Of a DNA stretch of 36,480 nt, positions 8,390-16,615 are shown one piece after another. The stretch spans positions 1-36,480 of the forward strand of contig DCHP01000111.1 of assembly GCA_002315675.1 (NCBI GenBank), given 5' to 3'. This DNA comes from Rikenellaceae bacterium UBA1749 (GTDB taxonomy: Bacteria; Bacteroidota; Bacteroidia; Bacteroidales; Rikenellaceae). Numbering within the stretch: position 1 is the stretch's first letter; each line of letters begins with the position of its first letter. The translations under genes were made by a program, and so were the position numbers. Under the pieces are notes generated by a model. That model saw nothing but the letters and a program-made list of their open reading frames with translations. It made no database searches and had not been told where the DNA came from.

Positions 8390-8641
8390 AGTAAATGCTA
8401 AGGATGACATCAAGTCATACACTATTTGCGGTATGATATAGGAAGAAATAATTATCTGAGTCTCAGTTAAAAGTATCTATCGGATTTTTTAAAGGAGGCT
8501 CAGTTTTGCATGGAACTATGAAATAATTTATTGGACATTGTCTGTTGCTGTACTTCATATTGTAAATACAGATTCCTCTAATTATTAATCTTAAATCGTT
8601 ATATTGCAATTGTATTTGAAATTTGATATAGGACGATAATC

Positions 8642-8649
8642 TAAATTTG
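8642..8649 (+). promoter_or_regulatory. -7 promoter box of queD-polA
   Basis: TAAATTTG matches TAnnTTTG perfectly and ends 10 bases before the queD ATG, which implies a very short 5' leader. TTTG sequences lie 16 and 23 bases upstream, neither at the ideal spacing. Confidence 0.55.
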
Positions 8650-8659
8650 TTGAACAGTT

Positions 8660-9106
8660 ATGGGTAACAGGATAAGGATAACAAAACAGTTTGAGTTTCA
8701 TATGGCCCATGCTCTTGAAGGGTATGATGGCGCATGCAGACATATTCACGGGCATGCGTATAAACTTTTTGTTACAGTACGTGGCGTTCAGTCCGCAGAT
8801 GACGGAATGGTAATGGATTTTAAACTGTTGAAGAAAATTGTTCAGGAAAAAGTCCTGGATTACTATGATCATTCACTCCTTCTAAGGAAAACGCAGAAAA
8901 GTGAAAAGATTTACCAGGATATTCTCTCAAACTGGGGAAATGTTCATCTTATTGAAAGACAGCCGACAAGTGAAAATATACTAATGGATATTGTATCTAT
9001 TCTACGCAATAGTCTCGGCTGCGATAGTGCTGAATTATACTCAGTACGTCTTTATGAAACAGATTCTTCCTGGGTAGAATGGTCCGTAAACGATAATATT
9101 GATTAA
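8660..9106 (+). CDS. queD: QueD / 6-pyruvoyl-tetrahydropterin synthase family protein
   Basis: This 148-residue cytosolic enzyme probably converts 7,8-dihydroneopterin triphosphate to 6-carboxy-5,6,7,8-tetrahydropterin, the second step toward preQ0 and queuosine. The zinc ligands are visible as H17 in FHMAHAL and H30 and H32 in CRHIHGHAYKL, with catalytic Cys26 in the same block, and a DHSLLL motif follows at about residue 75. The family also includes true PTPS enzymes of biopterin synthesis, so QueD is an inference from bacterial context. QueA, the late enzyme of the same pathway, is encoded 6 kb away (14813-15862). It lies 17 bases before polA and is probably cotranscribed with it. Confidence 0.88.
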   Translation: MGNRIRITKQFEFHMAHALEGYDGACRHIHGHAYKLFVTVRGVQSADDGMVMDFKLLKKIVQEKVLDYYDHSLLLRKTQKSEKIYQDILSNWGNVHLIERQPTSENILMDIVSILRNSLGCDSAELYSVRLYETDSSWVEWSVNDNID

Positions 9107-9123
9107 TTTTTAGTTTTTCAGTC

Positions 9124-11979
9124 ATGAAGAAACTTTTTTTAGTGGATGCTTATGCATTGATATTCAGATACTATTATGCTTTCTTATACTCCCCTATGAG
9201 ATCTCCAGATGGGCAGAATACATCTGCAATATTCGGATTTGTCAAGTTTCTGAGTGATATAATTGAAAAACAGAAACCGGATTGTATAGGTGTTGCTTTC
9301 GATCTGTCTGGTGGGACTTTCAGAAATGAATTATATCCTCTGTATAAAGCCAACAGGGATGAAACCCCTGAGGATATCGTAACATCTGCTAAAGTTATTA
9401 AGGAGATACTTGCTGCCATGAGGATTCATGTTCTTGAAATGGCGGGATGGGAAGCGGATGATGTAATCGGAACACTTTCAAAACGTGCGGCAAGAACGGG
9501 GAATTACGAGGTGTACGTTGTCTCACCAGATAAGGATCTTGCTCAACTGGTTGATGACTCAATCAGTATCTATAAACCAGGAAAAAGTGGAAAGGAAGAT
9601 GAAATTCTGGGAAGGAAGGAGATATGCCAACACTACGGAATCTCGGATCCATCACAGATCATAGATATTCTTGCCATCTGGGGTGATGCTGCAGATAATA
9701 TCCCTGGTGTTGCTGGTATTGGAGAGAAAGGTGCGTCAAAACTTCTTGCGGAGTGGGGCACTCTCGAAAATATAATTTCGAATGTTGATAAGCTTAATCC
9801 TAGGCAGGCTGAAAAGATAAAGGCATCAATAGATCAGCTTAGACTGGCCAGGAAATTGACAGAGATAGCACTTGATGTTCCTATTGATGTCCAATGCGAA
9901 GATTTAAACCTGAAAGAGCCTGATTATCAGGCATTGACGGCCATTTATCAGAAACTGGGTTTCAGGTCGTTGATTGCTTCCATGTCAAAACATAACTTTG
10001 CTCCGGCAGTTCAAGGTGCATCTGAAATAACTCCTGAGGCAAATGCGAATTTGGGAGAGAAATATGTCATTCATTCTCTTTTTGATGATATTGAACCAGA
10101 AACAATACTTCCGCAACCTATAGAGAGACCAAAACCTTCTATTATTGTTGAACCGGAGCCATTGTTGTCTGAAAGTAGGCAATATACCACGATTAAGGAT
10201 GTAAATCATTCATATTCTACAATTGATGATGAGGATGGAATACAGACTCTTTTAAGCCTGATAAAGGAAAAGGGAATCTTTGCTTTTGATACAGAGACAA
10301 CATCGATCGAGCCTATGCGTGCCGAACTTGTAGGTATGTCAATTGCTGTTGAACCTCATACAGCTTTCTGGATCAGAAAAAGGGAACTGATTGAAATGTT
10401 CAGGGATGTTTTTTCATCTGAAGCCATAGCCAAGATAGGGCATAATGTCAAGTATGACATGATAGTGATGAAGAATACTCTTGGAATTGAGACGCGTGGC
10501 CAACTATGGGATACAATGTTAATGCACTATATCCTTTTTCCGGAAAGCAGGCATTCAATGGATTATATATCAGCAACCCTTCTTTCATATGAACCTATTC
10601 CAATAGAGAATCTGATAGGCAAGGGGGCTTCGGTCATCACTATGGACAAGGTTGATAATTCACTTATTGAGCAGTATGCGGCAGAGGATGCAGACGTTAC
10701 TATACAAATGTTTGAATATCTCCGGGAAAAAGTTGAGGAATCCGGGAAAATGAATCTGTATCATGATATTGAAGAACCGCTTATTGCTGTGTTAGTTGAA
10801 ATGGAATCAAATGGTGTCAGAATAGATGATGCCAGACTTGAATCAACCAGGATATCCCTTTCCGACAGGGTTCAAAATCTTGAGGCCGGAATCAGGGAAC
10901 TTTCAACTGTCCCAGATCTGAATATTAATTCACCAAAACAGCTTGGCCATGTTCTCTATGAAGTGCTGAATATCGATCCTAAACCTAAAATGACAAAACT
11001 GAAAAGTTTCAAGACAGACGAGGAAACACTCCTGAAACTTAAGGATAATCACCCTATCGTTGAACAAATCCTGGAGTATAGGGGTCTTAAGAAACTTTTG
11101 TCAACATATGTAGAAGCTCTTCCCAAACTTGTAAATCCAAAGACCAACAAGATTCATACGTCTTTCAATCAGGCAGTAACGGCTACGGGGCGTCTTTCTT
11201 CTTCCAATCCAAACCTTCAGAATATACCTGTCAGAGATGAAGAAGGTAGAGAGATAAGGAAGGCTTTTGTCGCCAGTGAACCTGGCTGGAAAATAATGTC
11301 CGCAGACTATTCTCAGGTTGAACTTAGAATCATGGCTCATCTGTCAAAAGACAGACATCTGCTTGAAGCTTTCAACAATGGAGAGGATATACATGCTGCA
11401 ACAGCCGCAAAGATTTTCAGAAAGCCTGTATCGGAAGTAACCAAGCAGGAACGCAGTAGGGCAAAAGTAGCCAATTTCGGAATTATCTATGGCATTTCAT
11501 CATTTGGACTCTCGGAACGTCTTCAGATGCCTATGAAAGATGCAAAAAAATTTATAGATGATTATTATCTCTCTTTTCCTGAAGTTGCAAGATATATTGA
11601 TAAAGCAATAGCAGATGCAAAAATCAATGGATATGTAACTACGATCTTCTCACGACACAGAGAATTGCCTGAGATCAAGTCTAAAAATGCAATGGCAAGA
11701 AAATTTGCCGAGAGAAATGCGGTTAACGCTCCGATTCAGGGTAGTGCAGCAGATATCATGAAGATTGCTATGGCAAGGGTTTATAAGGAAATACAGCATA
11801 GAGGGCTTAGATCAAGGATGCTGCTTCAGATACATGATGAACTTGTGCTTGAAGTCCCTGAGAATGAACTGGAAATAATGAAGGAAGTTCTGACTGTTGG
11901 CATGTCGCAGGCAGCCATACTTTCAGTACCTCTTGATGTGGAAGTGGGAATAGGCGATTCATGGCTTGATGCCCATTAA
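9124..11979 (+). CDS. polA: DNA polymerase I
   Basis: This 951-residue repair and Okazaki-fragment polymerase has three domains. The 5'-3' nuclease covers about residues 1-290 (LVDAYALIFRYYYAF, DADDV-like EADDVIGTL, SPDKDLAQLV). A linker follows, then a 3'-5' exonuclease with intact motifs: FAFDTETT (about 385), IGHNVKYD and YAAEDAD. Proofreading is therefore probably active, unlike in Thermus Pol I. The family-A polymerase domain shows motif A SADYSQVELR (about 725), motif B RAKVANFGIIYG (about 778) and motif C QIHDELVLEV (about 902). The length is slightly above the E. coli enzyme (928). It follows queD by 17 bases. A weak terminator candidate lies at 12159-12181. Confidence 0.98.
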   Translation: MKKLFLVDAYALIFRYYYAFLYSPMRSPDGQNTSAIFGFVKFLSDIIEKQKPDCIGVAFDLSGGTFRNELYPLYKANRDETPEDIVTSAKVIKEILAAMRIHVLEMAGWEADDVIGTLSKRAARTGNYEVYVVSPDKDLAQLVDDSISIYKPGKSGKEDEILGRKEICQHYGISDPSQIIDILAIWGDAADNIPGVAGIGEKGASKLLAEWGTLENIISNVDKLNPRQAEKIKASIDQLRLARKLTEIALDVPIDVQCEDLNLKEPDYQALTAIYQKLGFRSLIASMSKHNFAPAVQGASEITPEANANLGEKYVIHSLFDDIEPETILPQPIERPKPSIIVEPEPLLSESRQYTTIKDVNHSYSTIDDEDGIQTLLSLIKEKGIFAFDTETTSIEPMRAELVGMSIAVEPHTAFWIRKRELIEMFRDVFSSEAIAKIGHNVKYDMIVMKNTLGIETRGQLWDTMLMHYILFPESRHSMDYISATLLSYEPIPIENLIGKGASVITMDKVDNSLIEQYAAEDADVTIQMFEYLREKVEESGKMNLYHDIEEPLIAVLVEMESNGVRIDDARLESTRISLSDRVQNLEAGIRELSTVPDLNINSPKQLGHVLYEVLNIDPKPKMTKLKSFKTDEETLLKLKDNHPIVEQILEYRGLKKLLSTYVEALPKLVNPKTNKIHTSFNQAVTATGRLSSSNPNLQNIPVRDEEGREIRKAFVASEPGWKIMSADYSQVELRIMAHLSKDRHLLEAFNNGEDIHAATAAKIFRKPVSEVTKQERSRAKVANFGIIYGISSFGLSERLQMPMKDAKKFIDDYYLSFPEVARYIDKAIADAKINGYVTTIFSRHRELPEIKSKNAMARKFAERNAVNAPIQGSAADIMKIAMARVYKEIQHRGLRSRMLLQIHDELVLEVPENELEIMKEVLTVGMSQAAILSVPLDVEVGIGDSWLDAH

Positions 11980-12158
11980 TTTAGTCCATCTCGTATTAAG
12001 AAACGGAATCAAGTAACAATTTCAGGACTTGTTAAATACAACTAAGCTATGTGTGGAGAATTGAGGCTGGTTTCTGTTGGACTATGATCTTGATAACTTA
12101 CGAATTATAAAAAATGAAATTTTTTCAGAAGTCAATCAATGCCTGTGGTCCTAGTTAC

Positions 12159-12181
12159 ACTACATTTTGAATGTGGTTTTT
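12159..12181 (+). terminator. Probable terminator of queD-polA
   Basis: ACTACATT (12159-12166) pairs with AATGTGGT (12170-12177) through one G-U pair, with a 3-base loop, and the stem runs into a T5 tract. The stem is short, so this is only a moderate candidate. A second hairpin, GTTACC/GGTAAT at about 12191-12210 followed by T6, may back it up. Confidence 0.4.
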
Positions 12182-12265
12182 GATAGTTAAGTTACCGATT
12201 ATCAGGTAATAATGTTTTTTAATGTGTCAAAGACGAGGGATGATATAGGAAACATGAAATTTATT

Positions 12266-12298
12266 TTTGGAACAATAAATTTATTTTTTATAACTTTG
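12266..12298 (+). promoter_or_regulatory. Promoter of the trp leader and trpB2
   Basis: TTTG (12266-12269), 21 bases, then TAACTTTG (12291-12298) is a full match to the Bacteroidetes housekeeping promoter. The expected start site near 12304 would leave only about 8 bases before the leader peptide ATG at 12312. Confidence 0.8.
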
Positions 12299-12311
12299 CT
12301 CGGTAATTATG

Positions 12312-12359
12312 ATGAAAGGTTTAAGACATATCGCTTTTTGGTGGCGCATTGTTCAGTAA
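12312..12359 (+). CDS. Trp leader peptide (attenuator)
   Basis: This 15-codon ORF reads MKGLRHIAFWWRIVQ. Its tandem Trp codons (TGG TGG at 12339-12344) are the rarest codon pair expected by chance and the hallmark of a trp leader. The TAA stop (12357-12359) lies in the loop between attenuator segments 1 and 2, as in the E. coli trp leader. It starts shortly after a consensus promoter and is followed by mutually exclusive hairpins before trpB2. Its role is inferred to be sensing charged tRNA-Trp through ribosome stalling. The peptide itself probably has no function. Confidence 0.85.
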   Translation: MKGLRHIAFWWRIVQ

Positions 12360-12436
12360 TTTGAGCAATGAGTGTCTTTGTTATGTATATTCAGTCCCAT
12401 TGTTCAAATAGAATAGTGGGACTTTTAATTTTTTAA
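12347..12436 (+). promoter_or_regulatory. Ribosome-mediated tryptophan attenuator of trpB2
   Basis: Four segments can be read directly. Segment 1 is CATTGTTCA (12347-12355) and segment 2 is TTGAGCAATG (12361-12370). Segment 3 contains a second copy, CATTGTTCAA (12398-12407). Segment 4 is 12412-12423. Segments 1:2 pair over 9 bp with one G-U. Segments 2:3 pair over 10 bp with one G-U (antiterminator). Segments 3:4 (12393-12404 with 12412-12423, core AGTCCCA/TGGGACT) form the terminator, followed by TTTTAATTTTTT. A ribosome stalled at the Trp codons would cover segment 1, free segment 2 for segment 3 and allow readthrough. A ribosome reaching the stop codon would favour termination. Confidence 0.85.
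12393..12436 (+). terminator. Attenuator terminator hairpin (3:4) before trpB2
   Basis: The stem AGTCCCA (12393-12399) pairs with TGGGACT (12417-12423) and extends through weaker pairs to 12404/12412, with a 7-base loop. The U-rich tail (12423-12434) ends a few bases before the trpB2 ATG at 12441. Its location directly upstream of a start codon marks it as a regulated terminator. Confidence 0.85.
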
Positions 12437-12440
12437 TATT

Positions 12441-13793
12441 ATGAAACAGAAGAGATTTTTTCTAAGTGAACAGGAAATTCCGAACAAATGGTACAACATT
12501 CAGGTTGACATGCCTAACAAGCCAGAGCCGATGTTGGATCCAGTGACTCGAAAACCTGTTACTGTTGATGATTTGTCGCAGATTTTTTGTCGTGAGTGTT
12601 CTAAGCAGGAGTTGAATTTTACAGACCGATGGATTGAAATTCCAGAAGAGGTTCAGGAGATGTATAAATTCTATAGAAGTACTCCTCTTGTCAGGGCATA
12701 TGGTTTGGAAAAAGCACTTGGGACAAAATCTCATATCTACTTCAAGAATGAGAGTGTCTCACCGGTAGGTTCCCATAAACTTAACTCAGCATTGGCACAG
12801 GCTTGGTATTGTAAGAATGAAGGTATTACCAATGTTACGACCGAAACCGGTGCGGGACAGTGGGGTACAGCACTTTCCTATGCGGCTCAGCTCTTTGGTA
12901 TGAATGCTGCAGTATATCAGGTAAAAGTAAGTTACGAACAGAAACCATATAGGCGTTCAATGATGCAGGTATTCGGAGCCCAGGTAACTCCATCTCCATC
13001 AATGTCAACCCGTGCAGGTAAGAATATCCTGACTAATGATCCAAACAATATGGGTTCTCTTGGTACAGCGATTTCAGAAGCTGTTGAACTTGCCCGTATG
13101 ACTCCTGAGAAATGCAAATACACACTTGGTTCTACTATGAGCCATGTCTCATTGCATCAGACCGTAATCGGACTGGAGGCTGAAAAGCAGATGGAAATGG
13201 CAGGCGAATATCCGGATGAAATAATTGCTTGTTTCGGTGGCGGCTCCAACTTCAGCGGTATAGCGTTCCCATTCATGAGGCACAACTTCTCAGGAAAGAC
13301 AAATACATTATTCTTTGCAGCAGAACCGACTTCATGTCCAAAGATCACAAGAGGTATCATGGCCTATGATTATGGTGATGTAGCCGGATATACTCCACTA
13401 ATCAAGATGTATACTCTTGGACATAATTTCATGCCTGCTAATATTCATGCTGGTGGACTGCGTTATCATGGAGCTGGCTCTGTTGTGTCTCAACTTGCTG
13501 CAGATGGTTTTATGAAAGGTATAGATATCAACCAGATTGAGGCATTTGATGCAGGTACCCTTTTTGCAAGAACTGAAGGAATTGTTCCGGCACCTGAATC
13601 ATGTCATGCAATTGCAGCTACAATTCAAAGGGCTAAGCACTGGGACGAAGCCGGTGAATCAAAAGTTCTTCTGTTTAATCTTACAGGTCACGGACTTATT
13701 GATATGGCATCATACGATCAGTATCTTCAGGGTAACCTTGTAAATTACTCAATATCCCAGCAGGATATCGATAATTTCACTAAAGACTTGTAG
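12441..13793 (+). CDS. trpB: TrpB2-type tryptophan synthase beta chain
   Basis: This 450-residue PLP enzyme condenses L-serine with indole to give L-tryptophan. It belongs to the longer TrpB2 group, not to the canonical TrpB1 that pairs with TrpA: it has the extended N-terminus with NKWYNIQVDMPNKPEP and the YRSTPLVRA block. The Schiff-base lysine is K113 in GSHKLNSA, the catalytic glutamate is in ETGAGQWG (E135), and the phosphate-binding glycine loop is GGGSN (266-270). No trpA or other trp gene is nearby, so it probably acts alone on free indole (salvage). It sits under the Trp attenuator described at 12347-12436 and ends at a strong terminator (13845-13895). Confidence 0.93.
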   Translation: MKQKRFFLSEQEIPNKWYNIQVDMPNKPEPMLDPVTRKPVTVDDLSQIFCRECSKQELNFTDRWIEIPEEVQEMYKFYRSTPLVRAYGLEKALGTKSHIYFKNESVSPVGSHKLNSALAQAWYCKNEGITNVTTETGAGQWGTALSYAAQLFGMNAAVYQVKVSYEQKPYRRSMMQVFGAQVTPSPSMSTRAGKNILTNDPNNMGSLGTAISEAVELARMTPEKCKYTLGSTMSHVSLHQTVIGLEAEKQMEMAGEYPDEIIACFGGGSNFSGIAFPFMRHNFSGKTNTLFFAAEPTSCPKITRGIMAYDYGDVAGYTPLIKMYTLGHNFMPANIHAGGLRYHGAGSVVSQLAADGFMKGIDINQIEAFDAGTLFARTEGIVPAPESCHAIAATIQRAKHWDEAGESKVLLFNLTGHGLIDMASYDQYLQGNLVNYSISQQDIDNFTKDL

Positions 13794-13844
13794 ATTGCTC
13801 CGAAGAAGGGTGAATGTAACCTTTTTGGACATTTCAAGGTAAAC

Positions 13845-13895
13845 AGTAAGGGAAGTATTTCTAAAATTTAGAAATGCTTCCCTTACTACTTTTTC
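13845..13895 (+). terminator. Strong intrinsic terminator after trpB2
   Basis: A 19-bp stem (13845-13863 with 13869-13887, one T-G pair) built on AGTAAGGGAAG / CTTCCCTTACT is followed by ACTTTTTC. It begins 52 bases after the trpB2 stop. The opposite strand lacks a U-tract next to the stem, so it serves the plus strand. Confidence 0.88.
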
Positions 13896-13935
13896 TGTAT
13901 TGATTTTTGAATCCAGTGTAAGGACTTTGTCGGAA

Positions 13936-14739
13936 TTACTTGACCATTGTCATAATGCCGAGTGCCTCAACCTTAGATGCAATGGCCTGCATCATCTCTT
14001 TAGGTGTTTTAACAATGTTGGAGCATGGTGTATCTCTGTCAAGGGAGTATAACATAACCTCACTTGGCTTTATTTCCTTTATGGCATCAATCCATGCACT
14101 TATTTCATTATCCGTAGTGTTGTTCACTTCGCCACCACAAATGAACATAGTTTGTATTATGCACTTGCCATTGAATGACTTTAATCTTTCAATCTGTTCC
14201 TTAATCGGAACAGGATTCTTTGGTCTGTTGATTGAAAGGTATGTGTCAAATATGGCGGAGTCGAATTTTGTAATGTTCTGATCAATTTTTTCCAATGCTC
14301 TGCAAACTTCGGGTTTGTATGTCATTGTTGAATTTGTAAGAACAGCTATTCTGCTTTTGGGAGACAATTCGTTTCTTATTTCTATCGTTCTGTCTATTAT
14401 CTCCGCAAATTCTGGATGAAGTGTAGGTTCACCATTGCCGGCAAAAGTAATGACATCAGGTAGTGTGCCTTCTTCATCCATTCTGCACAATGTTGCTTTC
14501 AACTCCCGGAAGATATTCTCTTTTCTGTTGAATGCTCCGTTTGGATGGTCCTTGTTCCATCCGCATTCACAGTAAATACAATCAAAACTGCATAACTTAG
14601 CAGAGGGCAACAGAAGGTTGACACCCAATGATAATCCCAGCCTTCTTGAATGTACAGGTCCAAAAATAATACTATTGTATAGTGAAGTTGCCATTTCTTT
14701 TGATATTAAAAAAACATCCTGCACTTCATTGGTCGACAT
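13936..14739 (-). CDS. Radical SAM protein of the COG0731-like group
   Basis: This 267-residue protein carries the radical SAM cluster motif CxxxCxxC at C50, C54 and C57, after the family signature FGPVHSRRLGLSLGVN. The GNGEPTLHPEF segment downstream is the usual SAM-binding strand. The actual reaction is not known from sequence. Two starts are possible: the ATG at 14739, or the ATG at 14694 (residue 16, MATSLYNSIIFGPV), which fits the family N-terminus better. It lies 73 bases downstream of queA on the same strand and is probably the last gene of the thrA-truB-queA operon. Confidence 0.8.
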   Translation of the reverse strand: MSTNEVQDVFLISKEMATSLYNSIIFGPVHSRRLGLSLGVNLLLPSAKLCSFDCIYCECGWNKDHPNGAFNRKENIFRELKATLCRMDEEGTLPDVITFAGNGEPTLHPEFAEIIDRTIEIRNELSPKSRIAVLTNSTMTYKPEVCRALEKIDQNITKFDSAIFDTYLSINRPKNPVPIKEQIERLKSFNGKCIIQTMFICGGEVNNTTDNEISAWIDAIKEIKPSEVMLYSLDRDTPCSNIVKTPKEMMQAIASKVEALGIMTMVK

Positions 14740-14812
14740 ACTCTTGCACCTGAAGGTGGCAAAAGCTCTAGGGGCCCCTGCAGGAAAGGAAAATGTCCTG
14801 CCGGTTATTGTA

Positions 14813-15862
14813 TTATAGAATCAACATTGCATCTCCGTATGTCCCAAACTTATATCCCTCATTCTTTGCAATTTCGTATAGTTTCATAAGTTCGTCGAAA
14901 CCGCAGAATGCTGATACCATAATCAGCTGTGTAGAGTATGGCAGGTGGAAGTTTGTTACCATTGAATCTGCAATGGTAAAATCATATGGTTCGTGTATGA
15001 ACTTGTTTGTCCAACCATTATAAGGATTCAGCAAGCCTGATGTTGAAACAGAACTCTCAATAGCTCTCATTGTCGTTGTTCCGATACAGCAAACCTTTTT
15101 GCCGGATAGTTTGGCTTTGTTGACAATGTCAGCTACTTCCTGGGAAATGAACATTTGTTCAGAATCCATTTTGTGCTTTGTCAGATCTTCAACATCGATT
15201 CTATGGAAATTTCCAAGTCCGGCATGAAGAGTCAGTTCAACTTGCTGTACGCCCTTTAATTCCAGTTTCTTTAATAGAACGTTTGTAAAGTGAAGTCCTG
15301 CAGCAGGAGCTACAACCGCACCTTCCTCTTTTGCATATATTGTCTGATAGTCTTCTGCATCAGTTGGCTCAACTTTTGGACGTATCCAGGTTGGAAGTGG
15401 CGTCTCTCCTAATTTGAAAAGTGCCTCCTTGAACTGATCGTGATTGCCGTCAAACAGGAACCTTAATGTGCGACCTCTGGAAGTTGTATTATCTATGACT
15501 TCCGCTACCATAGAGTCATCATCTCCGAAATACAATTTATTGCCAATACGGATTTTTCTGGCAGGGTCAACTAAAACATCCCAAAGACGTAATTCCTCGT
15601 TTAATTCCCTTAACAGGAAGATTTCAATTTTTGCACCGGTTTTCTCCTTGTTGCCATAAAGACGTGCAGGAAAAACTTTTGTGTTATTGAAAATCATTAC
15701 ATCATCTTCCTTGAAATATTTCTCAATATCCTTGAATATTTTGTGCTCAACCTTTTTTGTCCTGCGGTCATATACCATAAGTTTTGCTTTATCGCGGGGT
15801 AAAGCAGGATATTTTGCCAGATATTCTTCTGAAAAATCGTATTTGTATTCGGATAATTTCAT
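14813..15862 (-). CDS. queA: tRNA preQ1 ribosyltransferase-isomerase QueA
   Basis: This 349-residue enzyme transfers the ribosyl group of S-adenosylmethionine to preQ1 at tRNA position 34 and isomerises it to epoxyqueuosine. Family landmarks are visible: the N-terminal LSEYKYDFSEEYLAKYPALPRDKAKLMV, NNTKVFPARLYG, the central APAAGLHFT, LHAGLGNFHRI, and the C-terminal FHLPYSTQLIMVSAFCG. The length is normal. It follows truB by 29 bases. The early queuosine gene queD is in the same region on the other strand. Start ATG at 15862-15860. Confidence 0.97.
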   Translation of the reverse strand: MKLSEYKYDFSEEYLAKYPALPRDKAKLMVYDRRTKKVEHKIFKDIEKYFKEDDVMIFNNTKVFPARLYGNKEKTGAKIEIFLLRELNEELRLWDVLVDPARKIRIGNKLYFGDDDSMVAEVIDNTTSRGRTLRFLFDGNHDQFKEALFKLGETPLPTWIRPKVEPTDAEDYQTIYAKEEGAVVAPAAGLHFTNVLLKKLELKGVQQVELTLHAGLGNFHRIDVEDLTKHKMDSEQMFISQEVADIVNKAKLSGKKVCCIGTTTMRAIESSVSTSGLLNPYNGWTNKFIHEPYDFTIADSMVTNFHLPYSTQLIMVSAFCGFDELMKLYEIAKNEGYKFGTYGDAMLIL

Positions 15863-15891
15863 ACTTATATATTTTTGAGTGTATAAACTTA

Positions 15892-16593
15892 TTACGATAA
15901 AAATGATTGATTTGTTTCACTGATTTGCTTTTTTAAAAGTTCCTCAGCTTCTTCTACTGAAATGGCATCCACAACATTGTACTCACCGCTTTTTGTTCTT
16001 CTTAGTTCGGAAAGATACCCTCCGCTGTCAAGTTCCAGCCCCATATCCCTCGCTATTGAACGGATATATGTCCCTCTGCTGCATTCTACCCTCATTGTTA
16101 CCCTTGGCATTTCAATGTTAAGTATTTCTGCGTCGTAGATTGTGATATGGGCAGGTTTCAATTCTTTTTCGATACCGGCTCTTGCCAATGTATAGGCTCT
16201 CTTGCCATCTATTTTCTTAGCTGAAAACAGTGGCGGAACCTGGTCCATTTCTCCAATCATTGATGATGCAAAAGACCGGATCTGGTCCTCATTGATATGT
16301 TCCCATGAGAAGGTGGTATCTATTGGATGCTCCAGATCGAAACTTGGGGTTGTAGCTCCAAGTTCAATTGTGAAAACGTATTCCTTTTTTCCGCTTTGGA
16401 TTTCATCAATTCTTTTTGTGGCATCTCTGCCTACACAGACAATAAGTACTCCGGTAGCAAGTGGGTCCAGAGTCCCGGCATGACCGATCTTTTCTTTTTT
16501 GAGTCCTGCTTTTCTAAGTACTATCTTGAGCTTGCGAACGACATCTGCTGATGTCCAGCCATATGGCTTGTCTATATTCAGAATTAAATTCAC
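15892..16593 (-). CDS. truB: tRNA pseudouridine-55 synthase TruB
   Basis: This 233-residue enzyme makes pseudouridine 55 in the T-loop of tRNAs. The N-terminal LNIDKPYGWTSADVV and the catalytic motif GHAGTLDPLATGVL (D43) are intact, as are the later QVPPLFSAKKIDGKRAY and CSRGTYIRSIARDMG blocks. The start codon is GTG (16593-16591). The family N-terminus begins right there and no upstream ATG fits before the thrA stop, so the GTG is firm. The protein is shorter than E. coli TruB (314) because it lacks the C-terminal PUA domain, as in many Bacteroidetes. It lies 22 bases after thrA and before queA. Confidence 0.96.
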   Translation of the reverse strand: MNLILNIDKPYGWTSADVVRKLKIVLRKAGLKKEKIGHAGTLDPLATGVLIVCVGRDATKRIDEIQSGKKEYVFTIELGATTPSFDLEHPIDTTFSWEHINEDQIRSFASSMIGEMDQVPPLFSAKKIDGKRAYTLARAGIEKELKPAHITIYDAEILNIEMPRVTMRVECSRGTYIRSIARDMGLELDSGGYLSELRRTKSGEYNVVDAISVEEAEELLKKQISETNQSFLS

Positions 16594-16615
16594 CGTTTCT
16601 ATCCTATCACTACCA

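Larger units (their letters stand above)
8287..8659. other. Intergenic region between GH89 and queD
   Basis: These 373 bases hold no convincing gene. Visible contents are a run of nine C (8320-8328), one copy of a degenerate intergenic repeat (about 8319-8389), two overlapping small inverted repeats (ATGAC...GTCAT near 8404-8418 and TCATAC...GTATGA near 8415-8436), two copies of TGATATAGGA (8434-8443 and 8624-8633), and the queD -7 box at the right end. No clear terminator for GH89 was found. Confidence 0.6.
11980..12311. other. Intergenic region between polA and the trpB2 leader
   Basis: These 332 bases contain no recognisable gene. They hold a weak hairpin terminator (12159-12181), a second weaker hairpin with a T6 tract (12191-12218), a copy of TGATATAGGA at 12241-12250 and the trpB2 promoter (12266-12298). 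Confidence 0.6.

Noticed and set aside
14740..14812. Short GC-rich palindromes (GGGGCCCC and GCAGGA/TCCTGC) between queA and the radical SAM gene
   Set aside because: They are short and lack a U-tract in either direction. I could not tell a processing hairpin from chance.
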